From Fomitopsis serialis (taxonomy: Eukaryota; Basidiomycota; Agaricomycetes; Polyporales; Fomitopsidaceae): DNA of 64,000 bases. Where the stretch lies: the NCBI RefSeq assembly GCF_022376445.1, contig NW_025954983.1, forward strand, positions 186,001 through 250,000, read 5' to 3'. The notes under the pieces were generated by a model, which had not been told where the DNA came from, did no database searches, and saw only the letters and a program-made list of their open reading frames with translations. The first letter of the stretch is position 1; each line of letters opens with the position of its first letter. Position numbers and translations under genes: made by a program. Shown here piece after piece: positions 1 through 11,290 of this stretch.

Positions 1-1442
1 AACATCAGTCAGCTACAACACTGAGACGGAGATGCCGACGAACGTCATGTAAGTTCATGGTTACCAAGGACTGCGTAAACAGGACCGGTGTTGAGCATGC
101 GCTTCATCAGGTCGTATACTACAGTCTGTTCGTTCTATTTCAGTGTTGGTTCTGTGGTAGGATCGTGTCTCCCTGACCTCAGTGTAAAGCGTATACTCTC
201 TGTCGCAGTCAACACCATGCTTTCGGATTATGACGCGCCGTCACATACCTAGACAGCTCGTTGAACGCGTCGTGCGAAGCAGGTCGCCGGTGTAGATCGT
301 CCAATTGAATGACGAGTCCTCCGTTCCCGTCAACACGGGAATGGACTGAAACGTTGCCGCCACGAGCGAGAACGGAGAGTCGCTGAACCGATAATTATGA
401 GCAACGTCGCATTGAGAAGAGACGGCTTGGGCGAGTCTGACCATAAGAATGACCCAAACCACGGAGCCGGGATACTAGACGCGTTAGATGCAGCCACAGT
501 ACCAGCGCGACAGCAAAGTCCAGTAGTGCAGTTCGCTTCAGATCCGACCATGTAGCCTAGACGTGCAGGCGTTCAGGTGCGGCATGCAACACATACGTAC
601 ATCGCTGGACTCACGGGGATCGATGTGGAGGTCGGATAGGTGCAGTACCTTCAATCGCTCACCAGTTGCTTGTCGAACTGCTGGTAGCGGGTCGGGCTTC
701 GGTTTCGCGAACCACGAGGTCAAGTCCAGTGGGCTCGTCGCCGGGATGGGACATAATCCCGCATAATACGCGCATATTGCCTGCCCATCGTACCCGCCAA
801 CGTCGGCGAATGCGGCTACCTGAGTGATGGTCGCGCCGAGCGTATATTGTCCATACTCGGAGCCACAGTCTGTGCTCGCGCCCAAGGCCTCGCACAGGCG
901 CACAGCCAGCCCAGGGCCTTCGGCCGGTGCTGACAGAGCGACCATCTTCGCTATCGTTAGAGCGGCTTGACAGCGTGAACATGTGTTGGTTCCAAAGACT
1001 GGGTTTGATACAATCGCAAGAATCTGCTGTAGTGCCGCATCCGCAATCTGTGAAGGCGATACTGCCTCAGGGAGCTCATGTGGTTCCCAAGTATCGTTCT
1101 GGAAGCTGCTATCAGAGAATGGCAGGATGGGTGCCGTGTATCGACCCCGTACCTGTGGAATGGTCTCTGGGTTTGTCAACCAATATGGATAGACTTCATG
1201 CTAGCAGTTGAGATGTGTGAGCGGTAAGAGACGTTCCGAGCAGAGCGTGAAGCATACCGTTACTGGATCAGATATGATTGGCTGCGGCTGGGCAGTGGTC
1301 GCCGTGGGGTCATTATAGTATGACCGGTAGAGCGACGTCGGAAAGGCGGCTGGCGCAGTAAAACAGAAGGACCTAGTGTGTTGTTTTGTGCGGCCGCGAT
1401 GGTAATGCAGATTGTCAGTACCACCGAGCGCATGCCGGACAT
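1..1442 (-). CDS. Acid sphingomyelinase-like phosphodiesterase, cut by window edge
   Basis: A secreted sphingomyelin phosphodiesterase would cleave sphingomyelin-type lipids to ceramide outside the cell. The minus strand encodes a hydrophobic signal-like N-terminus starting at 1442 (an in-frame ATG also lies at 1487), the FPTSLYRSYYNDP segment, a saposin-B-like Cys-rich region (CSRCQAAL near 930) and the metallophosphatase motif LHLSDLHIDPR near 620. The next motifs are YTGDL near 290 and YAVLGNHE near 80. The rest, including the GHTH motif, lies beyond base 1. Two one-base breaks are visible. One is at the A-run 1360-1363, between the signal peptide and FTAPAAFPTS. The other is near 276-283, after YTGDL, where restoring a base recovers SHDAFNELS. 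The GNHD residue reads E here. It points away from the plus-strand copies. It may be an intact gene with assembly indels or a decaying copy. Confidence 0.75.
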
Positions 1443-2835
1443 GGTCTGTGCGAAAAACGGGATGAGACGAAAGAAGAGGAAGACCACTGGCAGACAGACA
1501 CGGCCTCGGTGAACCGAGTAGGGTCCTCATAAATATGGTTCGAAGACTCCCTATTTGGAGCGCACCTGGGTACTGGGCACGCGGTAGTAAGCTCGTGGTA
1601 AATATAATGGTATGTGAAACCGCGGAAATAGCAGATACCGACCTAGGTTGGACACAAATCCCGCATTTCAACGTGAGAGGCGAGACTGAATTCCCACCTG
1701 CGCTGAGAAAGCCTCTATTTCCAAAAATAGATGAGTATTTTGGGCGGCCTCAAGATCTCAACCGGTGAGACCTCATACAGAGCTGATTGGTTACTGCAAG
1801 TGAGCGGGAAGGTCCATTGCCAGTGCCAACGGCCTCCGACGCAGGCCAGGCATAGAAGGCAGTGTTCCAAGTACTACGGCATCTTGACTTGACTTCGACG
1901 GCACTGGCATGCGGCCAAGTACACACGTACTGTTTCTCGAGCCAGTCAGGCACCAGGGACTCGTCGTCGTCGACCATTCCAAGGTCGATCCACACGTGCA
2001 CGTGTACTTATGGCGCTGCGCCGTCACTGTTACATAGAGCGCTTACTTGATCCCCTCTTCCGAGCACCGGCGGGAAAGTACTAGTACTGGTGCACTTGTC
2101 TGTTGTTCCAATCACAACTATGCAAGACCCTTGCGGCGAAGATCAGTCACTGGTCCTAGTACCGATAAGCACGCACTGCCAGACAGGTATTCATACGCGA
2201 TGCTGGCCCAATCAGTCAATAGGGCCTCTGGGACGGACTGCATCATGATATCGATACTGGCTGCCCACACGCTGACAGGTATGTGGTATGACGATGGCAG
2301 TTCACTGTTCCTCGGCTGCGCTGGCAGATGAGACCTCCGAGTCGTTCGCATCGGGAAGTCTCCCTCGTCGTGATCATCATATCACGTCGATTAATCTTCA
2401 TAGAGACCGCGCGAGATTAGGAATGAGCAAGTGCGTCTACTTGCTCGTCATCAGATAGTTCGCATTCACTTACAACTTGAGATCATGATTCAGGGTGGAA
2501 TCTAGGAATCTTCATGATAGTTGACCACTTCCATGTACGATTATCGCTGTTGGCATGTATCCTGTGCATCATTCAGTGTTTATCGTGCGCCGGTGACTGT
2601 TCCAAAAACTTTTGAACGAGCTACTGTGGTTCAACGTATGATGCACTACCACACCAGCAGCCTTACTATTCGCAAACACTATCAGGGTTTGAAAACTGCA
2701 ACTCTAGATCGTGTCAACTGACCATATATAATGGTGGCTTTACTACAGGTCTCCGAGACGGAGGACCTGCAGCACCCACTTGAGGGCCCTCGCAAGACGT
2801 ATTCACTCAGCTGCTTTGTCAACCAACTGTCGACA
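1443..2835. other. Intergenic spacer, nothing recognised
   Basis: About 1.4 kb lies between the minus-strand sphingomyelinase and the first DUF6533 gene. It must hold both divergent promoters. Only short open frames of fewer than 95 codons occur, with no motif, repeat or RNA gene that I recognise. Confidence 0.5.
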
Positions 2836-4573
2836 ATGTCAGCCACACACATATACAAGCTAATTGAAGGGTATGTCTTTGATGGTATGCTCGTCGTACG
2901 AAGAGTAACCGTGTGTATTCCAGGTTCTTGGAAATCTATGTACACTTCGAAAATGACATGTTTTTCTCTGCTTTGGGTAAGCAACTCAGCCATATGGGTG
3001 TTCCTTGTATGACTGTTATTCACGCTGGCACTGTCTTGAGTTCTTGCCTGCTATGACTATCTCTTGACGTTTGATCGCGAAGTGCGGTTCATATGGAAGT
3101 CAGAGAGTCAGTCCTGGGGGACTATCCTGTTCTACGGCTTGCGATATCCCCTCCTGGTCAACGTCGTTCTCGAAATTCTCTCTCGTATTGCATGGTCTAC
3201 CTGGCAGTCTAATTGGGTCGGTATCAATCATTTTTCTTCTATACATACCATTCTAGATGGCTAACAATTATTTCGCAGAGGTGGGCAACCCGCAATTCAA
3301 AGTTGAATCACTGAGGTATAATGCCATGCACCTAGCTGCGGGATCATGCTACGCACGCAGATGGGCCTAGACTTGATAATTTTGGTCAGCGCTGCGGGTG
3401 AGCTTGTCCAGCATTTCAGTCCGCTCTCTGATGACGTTTGTTCACATTATTGCTGCGCATTGACAGCTTTCGGGGCCCTGCGCATTTATGCTATTTACAC
3501 TGGCAGCCATAATCGGCTGCTCTTTGGCTTGGTGCTGCTCTCGGGACTACTCAGTCCAGCGATATCAATTGTAAGTGCGCACTTCAATCGAGGATCTTGA
3601 TTTTCTTATAACATGTTCCAGTATATCATGGTCAGGTCTCGGCCTATCATGAATAGCGTATCTGTGTATACAGCGGAGCTACCATCTTTGAAAAATTATG
3701 TGAACTATCAAGTTTGCTCACTGAGGATCAAGGGGGACACGGATAGCTATGAAAAGTGAGCAAATTCGGTTTAGCGACGGCATATGACTGCGAATACTTT
3801 CTATGTTCCTAACCAGTCCCTTGCAGTTGTGCGTTACCTTACATTCTGCAAACCCGAGGTTGCGTCACACGAATTTTGCTTTAATAGGGATGATGGGGGC
3901 GAGAGCGGCTTCTCTCGTATCGGATGGCCTGGTCTTGGCTTTGACTGCCTTGAAAACACTCAATGGGATGCGTGGCGCCGATATTGTGACGCATAAAGGA
4001 CCAATAATCAGGCATATTCTTCTGCAAGACAGTGAGCGCAATCTTGCATCTCCATCCACCCTTTACTGATACAGATCTTAGCCGCACTTTGTTTTGCGTG
4101 AGTTCTGCCAGTGAACGCGCATGATAGCTTCTAGCCATAACCTTGGACATTTGCCAGACTGCTTTGTGTCGTCAATGTAGTTGGCATCGCGACAGGGCAT
4201 CTTGATGAGGTATGTAGAGTCTTAGTGCGCTGAGATGCTGTAGCTTATGCGAAGACCACGTTTTCACAAGTACATTTGGATATTGCAGAATTGGACAGCA
4301 ACGTAAGTTATCCCCGTTCAGTCATCGACATCTGTGTGCATGTGCATTACCTGATTCCACAGGCTGACCTCGGTGCTTCTATCGCGCCTGGCTCTGGACC
4401 TACGAGAGGCCTTTGCCGCGCAATCGGGTGACTCTACCGATTTCTTCTGCCGCACGTTACGGGACATCAGCTATGCGATCCCGGATGATCATGGATTCGA
4501 GCCCGAGTCTGCTGACGATTTATGGTCTGTAGAGCTCAGCCAAATAGGGGGAGCATCCGGCACTGGTGTTTAG
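2836..4573 (+). CDS. DUF6533 multi-pass membrane protein (copy 1)
   Basis: This belongs to the basidiomycete-expanded DUF6533 family of about seven-span membrane proteins; no biochemical role is established for the family. Exon 1 is 2836-2870, exon 2 is 2924-2976 and exon 3 starts at 3041. The diagnostic block is CYDYLLTFDREVRFIW, followed by LFYGLRYPLLVNV. Later helices include QMGLDLIILVSAAG, ALRIYAIY, LLFGLVLLSGLLSPAISI, ARAASLVSDGLVLALT and LLCVVNVVGIATGHLDE. The C-terminus carries SVLLSRLALDLREAF and ends at a TAG at 4571-4573. About nine short introns are implied. The segment between the helix ending QSNW and CGIMLRTQM (3215-3350) has no clean splice solution. It is clearly related to, but the most divergent of, the three copies in the array. 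Confidence 0.7.
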
Positions 4574-5508
4574 ATAAACCACTCACACCACTGGGTTGCA
4601 AGCGGCGCGCAACGATGTTGTGGTTTCATGCTCTGAATGTAGTCTTACGTCTCGAACAAGGGTCCATTCACGATTTGTATTTAATCTGATAAAGCGACGT
4701 CGCGGTTGAGGCTGTAAGTGTCTAGGACGTGATTTTGAAACTCGGTTTGTGTGGTCAAAGAGTCGGTAGCACCCATGTACCATTTGCGACACGACATGGA
4801 GGACCTGTACTTGAAGGCATCTAGAGCGAAGTTCGCGCCACCGAGTCGCCGCACATATGGGGGTCGCCGGTTGCTGGCACCGGCCCGCACCAATACGACC
4901 GATGAATCTCAGCGCTCTGAGTCGATGTCCAGCGCTCCAACAACTGCAGGGCCGACCTCACTGGCAAGCACCTTGAACGTGCACAAGGCTTTATCTATGT
5001 CATGACTGCGGACAGCTTTGCGAGACGTCGGACGTCAACCTCACTTTGTTCTGTGAGAAGATGCTCAAAAGTCGAACATGAAGTCGTCAGGCATGTCACG
5101 GAGCGTTGTACTAGTAGCAGCCTTGCGGACGCCGTACTCGCATCAGTCCGAGAGCATTACCAAACGGCGTACGTTTGTTACATCTAAAGTGCTCGAGTGC
5201 TGTTATCTTACCCTCCATATGATAGTCTCGCACGGAGCTCGACCCTGAGGCCTGAGGCCTGAGGCGTGCCGCGTGAGTAAACGTACTACTATTACAACCG
5301 TGGAGACGTCCTTCAGCTAATCCGAAGAACAGCTACATCGTGCATTGTATGTGGACCTAGGTCGGTAATCAGGTCACGCATCGAAGGCTCTGATGTTCGC
5401 GGCACATGGCCAAGGGAGCATGTTGCTGCCATCAATCCGTCAACCACTACTCACCGACTATTCACGAACGTGTCATTCCTCAGAAGAAGAAGTAGCTACT
5501 CGCAATGC
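4574..5508. other. Intergenic spacer with a 7-nt tandem repeat
   Basis: No gene was recognised between the DUF6533 gene and the next sphingomyelinase. A short tandem repeat of the unit CCTGAGG occurs about three times at 5243-5263, and the same core appears once near 10705. Otherwise I see nothing. Confidence 0.45.
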
Positions 5509-5517
5509 TATATTTAA
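5509..5517 (+). promoter_or_regulatory. TATA-like box of sphingomyelinase gene
   Basis: TATATTTAA lies 77-85 nt upstream of the ATG at 5594. The last sphingomyelinase copy has a TATA-like element at the same distance (16488-16494), which supports a core promoter role. Confidence 0.45.
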
Positions 5518-5593
5518 GCTGGCGACAGGTCTCCGAACAGCTAGGCAAAGCCAGCGTCCATAGCATCTGGCGCGGTTTGCTTTCACGCACGCA

Positions 5594-8500
5594 ATGGCCC
5601 CGTGGCTTTCGACTTCTTCTGCAACTGCCATCACGCTGGTAGGCATCACTTTCCTTGCTCAGTCCATCACAGCGACTGTGCCAGGTGCTACAGCATACAC
5701 TGCTTCTGGTGCTTTCCCCACGTCTCTCTATGAATCCTATTACAACGACCCGACCGCGACATCGGTGGAGCCACAGCCAGTGATCTCGGACCCTGTCACG
5801 GTACGTGGTTCCACCCAACGGGAAAATACTAGTCATCGAGTGACCCTTTGTTATCAGCATGAGACATATCCATATTGGTTGACGAACCCGGAAACCGTGC
5901 CAGGAGTATGACTATCTCGGAACTCGCACATTGTCCACTAACTGTTTTCCTAGAATGACACTTGGGAAGCCCACCCACTGCCAGCGCCCGCGCCTCTTGA
6001 CCAGCTCGTCGACATCGCGTATGATCAAATTCTATCCATAGTCAAGAATCCTGCGTTTGGCAACGACACATGCACTCGTTGCTTAGCTGCCCTCGAAATC
6101 GCCAAGTTCATCGCGCTCACAGTCCCAGAACGAGGCTCGGTTCTAGCAGTGCGCGTGTGCGAATACTTCAACTTCGCCAGCGGCGGCGATTGCGGCGGAT
6201 ACTATGGTCAGTATAGCCTGGGTCCTGATCTCATGCAAACTCTCGCCTTGGCAGACGTTGGCGGTTATGATGGGCTGGTAAGATCGGATTCTCTCGCTCT
6301 CTACACAAGCCAAATGACATGTTCGACCAGGCGGCGTGCGCGTACCTCACTGGGACTTGTCCTTATCCAGCAGCTAGCCCTCTGAACTTGACGAATTGGT
6401 TCGCAAAGCCAAAGCCCAACCCTTTGCCGCCTCCTAAGCAAGCGACTGGAGAAAGGATGAAAGTGCTGCACTTGTCTGATTTACATATCGACCCGAGTAA
6501 GTCAACGGCGCGGCTGATCCTGCATTCCACTGACACGTATTGTACAGGGTACATGATCGGGGCGGAGGCGAACTGCACGTACGGTTATTGCTGTCGGGCA
6601 AACAGTGTTCTCGACTCGAACTGGACCAGCCGTTCTGCTCCTCGATATGGATCTTTCCTATGGTGCTCCATCGTTGCATTTGCGGCTCCCGATGATTACT
6701 GACGTCCGCCTAGTGACTCGCCCTACCCGCTCGTCACGGCTACATTCCAGGCGATTCCCGTCCTAGCAGGCATAGAGGACTCTTCGTTCAATTTCTCGAT
6801 ATACACGGGTGATCTCATCTCACACGACCTCCTTAATGAATTATCGAGGTATGCGATCGCACTCGTGTAGTGTTCGCTGTGGCCGTGCTAATCAGGTCAT
6901 GCGCCAGGGAGTATACAGTATATACCGAGGTAAGAAACGGAGACGGAAGAATTACGGAGACTCACCACCTTCCATATAGACCGTTCTCTATGATTTGATG
7001 AAGCGTATGATCAACACGGGACCCGTCTATGCAGTACCGGGCAACCACGACACTTATCAGTCGTACGTCTATGTCCGAGCGCTGTATGTATGCACTGCTC
7101 AACGTACCTAGAGGTCAGAACTCCCCGTATAACATCGGAAATGGCCATGCAGACCAGTTCGACTGGTGCGTCTACTAGTAGAGGGTTCACCACGATTTTT
7201 GACTGAAGGCTTGTCAGGGACTACGAACATCTTGCCGCTCTGTGGGAGCTCGAGGGATGGATCTCCCCCGAGGCTGCGCAGCAAGCGCGGAAGAACTACG
7301 CGGCGTATTCCGTGCAACGCCAAGACGGGCTGAGAATTGTCACGCTCAACACTGATTTTTGTATGTTGTATTAGTTGATGCCCCCGTCGTTACTCATGTG
7401 CGACAATTGCATTCTCTAGGGTTCCAGTACGTCTTCATACTTGTCGGCACAACAGCTATGAGATCCACAATTCTGCCGTAGACCGAACGTCTTCAATTAT
7501 TTCAATCTCTCGTCGTCGGACAACTCTGGCATGCTGCGTTGGCTGACCGACGAGTTGCAAGACGCCGAAGACGCCGAAGAACGAGGTGCGACCTGTTTCA
7601 AACTCCGTGCAGTGCTACTTCAACGACACTTACCTATTGTAGTCTGGATCCTGGGACATGTCCCTAGCGGTTGGGACGACACCGATCCAATTGCAAACCC
7701 TACAAACTTATGTACGTCTACTACGCTTCTCTTTAACTATTCCTTGCTCATCCTGTGTAGTCTACCAGATGTAAGCAGCGAGGACGAAACATCGACAGTG
7801 TGCCTTATGTCTCGACAGCGTCGATCGATACTCCCCACATGTCATCGCCGGTTAGTACTGCACGAAGTATGCTTTGAATTGAGATCTGATCTGTCGCCAG
7901 GCATCTTCTTCGGACATACCCACATGGACATGTTGACGGTAAACTAGCTTGTGTACTCGCTATCGTCGCTGGTCTCATCATGGCGTAGGTGTATTACACC
8001 AATAATGGGACCGTCATGAGCGCCGAAACCGCTCAGACTGTCGCATGGGTGAGTTGGCACGTTTCTTGCGCTTCCTCTCTAACAACACGCGGCTTGCGTA
8101 GATTGGCCCATCGGTCGTCCCAGTCACGAACTACAATGTCGGTTTCCGGGTTTATGAAGTCGACTCCGGGGTAGGTCTCTCCCGAGTCATACCTATAGTA
8201 GTTTCTCATCTTCGAATTTCAGACATTTGAAGTCCTTGATTCGTATACGTACGTAGATTGCATGTATGCATAAGTGCCTTCCTTCCGCTGACCCGTGCCC
8301 CATTGCTAGCTATTTTTCCGATGTCAACACCTTCCCCGACCTGGATGGACAGACCGAATTCGGCCCCGCATTCGAATTGGAGTACAGTGCCCGCGACGCA
8401 TATGGTGCAACGATAGAATGGGGTGTCAACGACCCTTTGAACGCTACATGGTGGCATTTAGTGACAGAAGGTACATACGCCGTCATTCTCTCGCCCTTGT

Positions 8501-8739
8501 CTCGTATCAATGACTATTCTTTGCACGCAGCAATGGAGGCGAACTCGACTCTCGTTCAGGTCAGTTTCCCTGAATTAGCATGTTTCTATCATTGACTGAC
8601 TTTGAACGCGTAGATGTTCAGCAACTACCAGTACAAGAGTTCCATTCGCTACCCTCTGTGCACTGGGAAATGCATTCCCAACAAGATCTGCTCCATACGG
8701 AGCGGCAGCGCCAGTCTGTATCTCCAGAACTGTGTATAA
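5594..8739 (+). CDS. Secreted acid sphingomyelinase-like phosphodiesterase (copy 2)
   Basis: This is the full-length, apparently intact member. It starts with a signal peptide (hydrophobic residues 10-28), then FPTSLYESYYNDP and a saposin-B-like domain (CTRCLAALEIAK, then CAYLTGTCP). The calcineurin-like metallophosphatase core shows the expected metal and catalytic motifs in order: DLHIDP, YTGDLISHD, YAVPGNHDTY, ILGHVPSGWDD and IFFGHTHMDML. The C-terminal region resembles other fungal acid sphingomyelinases (FRVYEVDSG, then LNATWWHLVTE) and ends with Cys-rich YPLCTGKCIPNKICSI before the TAA at 8737-8739. About 14 short introns are needed and each junction that I followed kept frame. Predicted role: extracellular cleavage of sphingomyelin or related phospholipids. 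The actual substrate is inferred only from the family. Confidence 0.85.
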
Positions 8740-8977
8740 GATGCACAGCACTTAACAGTTCGGCGAACACATTATCCCAATGAGTGTCTTGAAGCTGTAC
8801 AGATATCTTGATTGCTATGCCACACCGGTGCCACCGGGGACATCCAACAGACCCACGGCTCATCATCGTTCGAGCCACTGTTCGCACGGATTTCGATATA
8901 AGATAAAACGCGGTATCTTCAAGGCCATTGAACGGCCCAGAGTCCATTGCATGTCCAGACACCAGCGCACTCACACT

Positions 8978-10693
8978 ATGCCATATTCTAGTATTGCCGA
9001 GCTCAAGAGGGGCTATGTTGAAGTCAAACCACATCTTGCAAAGTCGTCTGTACACTCTGTCTTAGCTTCTCTCATTATCGACTGACAGCTCACTAGCTTT
9101 GTGGGAATTTATCTCGATCTTGAGAACTATCTGTATTTCTCCGCCGCAGGTATGTATACATAGTTGCCGCCATGTACAGTTGACCGAACTCCTTGATAGC
9201 ACTAGTCGTGTATGATTTCTTCTTGACCCTTGATCGTGAAGTTTGGTCCGTCTGGAGAGCGAAGCAGTCAGTTTCATCGCTGTTGTTCTACGGCTTCCGA
9301 TATGCGGCCCTACTCAACATCATCCCCACGCTGCTCATTCGTACATCGTTGCCCGGGTTGCAATCCAATTGGGTACGTAACATCCAGTAACTCAGATCTT
9401 CGCTTCACGTGGCTAACAGATTGGATAGAGGCGAGCTTGTTTATCTGTTGCCCACAGCATGGATCGGGGGACTGATACGCATTGTAGCTGCGCTATCATT
9501 CTGCACGTCCAGATGGCATTGGACATCATCATCCTCGTGTGCTCCACCGGTAAGGACTCGTGGATCAAACAGCTTCTTGGGGTACGCGCTGACGAGGGGA
9601 ACTATTCAGTCTTCGCTGCGCTTCGCGTCTACGCCATGTTCAACCGTAGTCGATTGCTGTTCTGTCTCGCGTTGATAACTGGCTTGCTGAATCCCGCCAT
9701 CTCGATCGTGAGTATGCCCTTTCAATACTGCTGTCACGTGAACCGGAGATGCTAATTCACATTGTGCGACAATTGGCAAGTACATCTTCAGGAGGTCGCT
9801 TCCAACGTTGGACGCCTATCTAAACCATGAAGGTTGTATGTTGACCATCATAGGTGACAAGACGTCATATGAAAAGTAAGCACACTATGGCCCTGTTTGT
9901 TCAGCACTATAAGCTCATCTTGAGGTCGAATCACGCAGCTGTAAGTGCCATGGCATACATATAGATAGTTCATTCTTGAAGTAAGATCGAATGGGGTACT
10001 TCTAATGATCGCAGGGATGATTAGTGCAAGAGCAGCCTCCGTCGTTTCCGATGGCATCGTGTTAGCTTTGACTGTCGCTAAGACTCGGACACTGGATAGA
10101 GCACGCCGGCACCAACGTGAGGACGGCCTGGTGCCGACATTGAGCGGGATACTCTTTCGAGATAGTGCGTAGTAAACTCCACATTTACTCTTCCCTACCC
10201 TGCTTACTCTCGATCACCAGCGGTGTCATGTTTCTCGTGCGTCAAGCTCATAGCCCCCTTTCACTGGGCGACACAGCGCTGAGCCTAGGATACAGGTTAT
10301 TGTGTGCCATCAACGTGATTGGAATGGCCACGGGCCGCCTGACACAAGTGAGAGCTACCTCATCATGCACAGGCGCAGTGACGCTCTGAACTTACTATAC
10401 ACAGTTCATTGAAATCTGGCAGATATGGACCGCTACGTATGTCGCCCTCGCTATCCCTCTTCGGCCGCGCGATTCAGCTTATCACATTTGACTCTTACAG
10501 TTTTACATCTGTTCTGCTGTCGCGTCTCTTCTTGGACCTTCGCGAGGTATCAGATACAGATAACAGCGGGAAGTCTGAGTTTCTCTCTCGCACTCTCCCG
10601 AGTTATGGCCCAGAATCGTCGGATGCGGCAACACAGTTCACAGAGGTCGAGGCACTGGAGATGTACGCACCCACAAGTACCCTAAGTCCGTAG
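8978..10693 (+). CDS. DUF6533 multi-pass membrane protein (copy 2)
   Basis: The likely start is the ATG at 8978 (MPYSSIAELKR). The DUF6533 block reads LVVYDFFLTLDREVWSVW, then LLFYGFRYAALLNIIPTLL. After an intron following QSNW, the frame runs through CAIILHVQMALDIIILV, ALRVYAMFNRSRLLF and TGLLNPAISIV. Next come ARAASVVSDGIVLALTVAK, LLCAINVIGMATGRLTQ and SVLLSRLFLDLREVSDTD, with a stop at 10691-10693. It is followed 240 nt after the sphingomyelinase stop and shares orientation, but a fungal operon is not expected. The copy at 13646 is its close duplicate. Function is unknown; the topology suggests a plasma or endo-membrane protein. Confidence 0.75.
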
Positions 10694-11290
10694 CGCAGTT
10701 GAGGCCTGAGGCGCGGACTTCTGTTCAATTGACATATAAGTGCATACACTGTGTCTTGGGATCAAGCTCCGATGATTACCTCCAAACGTACCGACCACCG
10801 TGGGCTCGTCAACGAGATGCCCGAGCTTCGGAAGGCCAGCCTGAGATGAATTTCATTGATGCTAAATCGTGACGCAGTACATAAGGAAACCGTATCGGAT
10901 GTCTAGGCCTATTTATTTGCCGCAGTCAGACCGCGCCTCCTCCTCGACGTACGGGCCAGCGGTAAGCCGAAGTCGCGTCGGAGACGCGTCCCGCGGGACG
11001 ACTCGGACGCGTCTGTGGCGGTGGCGAGGCACCATGAGACCAATCAGAGCGTGAGACGAGTGTTATTTTTTGCGCGACTTTCGCAGTGTCGTGAACGCAC
11101 TCGCCGCCGCTCGGAGGACTACAGCTTTCTCTGCGTCCAGCGCACCACGAATGTCATCTTTCTCGGCGACTCGTACATGCCCAGCAGGCTTCCACACAGA
11201 GCCCGAGATACGCGAAGGATTCAGCTGAAGTTGCATGCTTAAGCCACAGTAGTAGCTATGCACCGCGGTACCGAGAAGAACCTCTCATCT
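10694..11290 (+). repeat. Duplicated spacer (copy 1) with palindrome and CCAAT
   Basis: This spacer is a near copy of 15327-15950. Shared pieces include the TGAGATGAATTTCATTGATG stretch, the block at 10970-11060 around the palindrome GTCCCGCGGGAC, and a CCAAT sequence near 11039. Further downstream it shares the string AGAACCTCTCATC / AGAGCCTCTCATC. After about 11285 it joins sequence matching 16878 onward, so about 0.94 kb present before the last sphingomyelinase is missing here. Confidence 0.7.

Noticed and set aside
5243..5263. CCTGAGG tandem repeat as a functional minisatellite
   Set aside because: Only about three units, with no sign of function.
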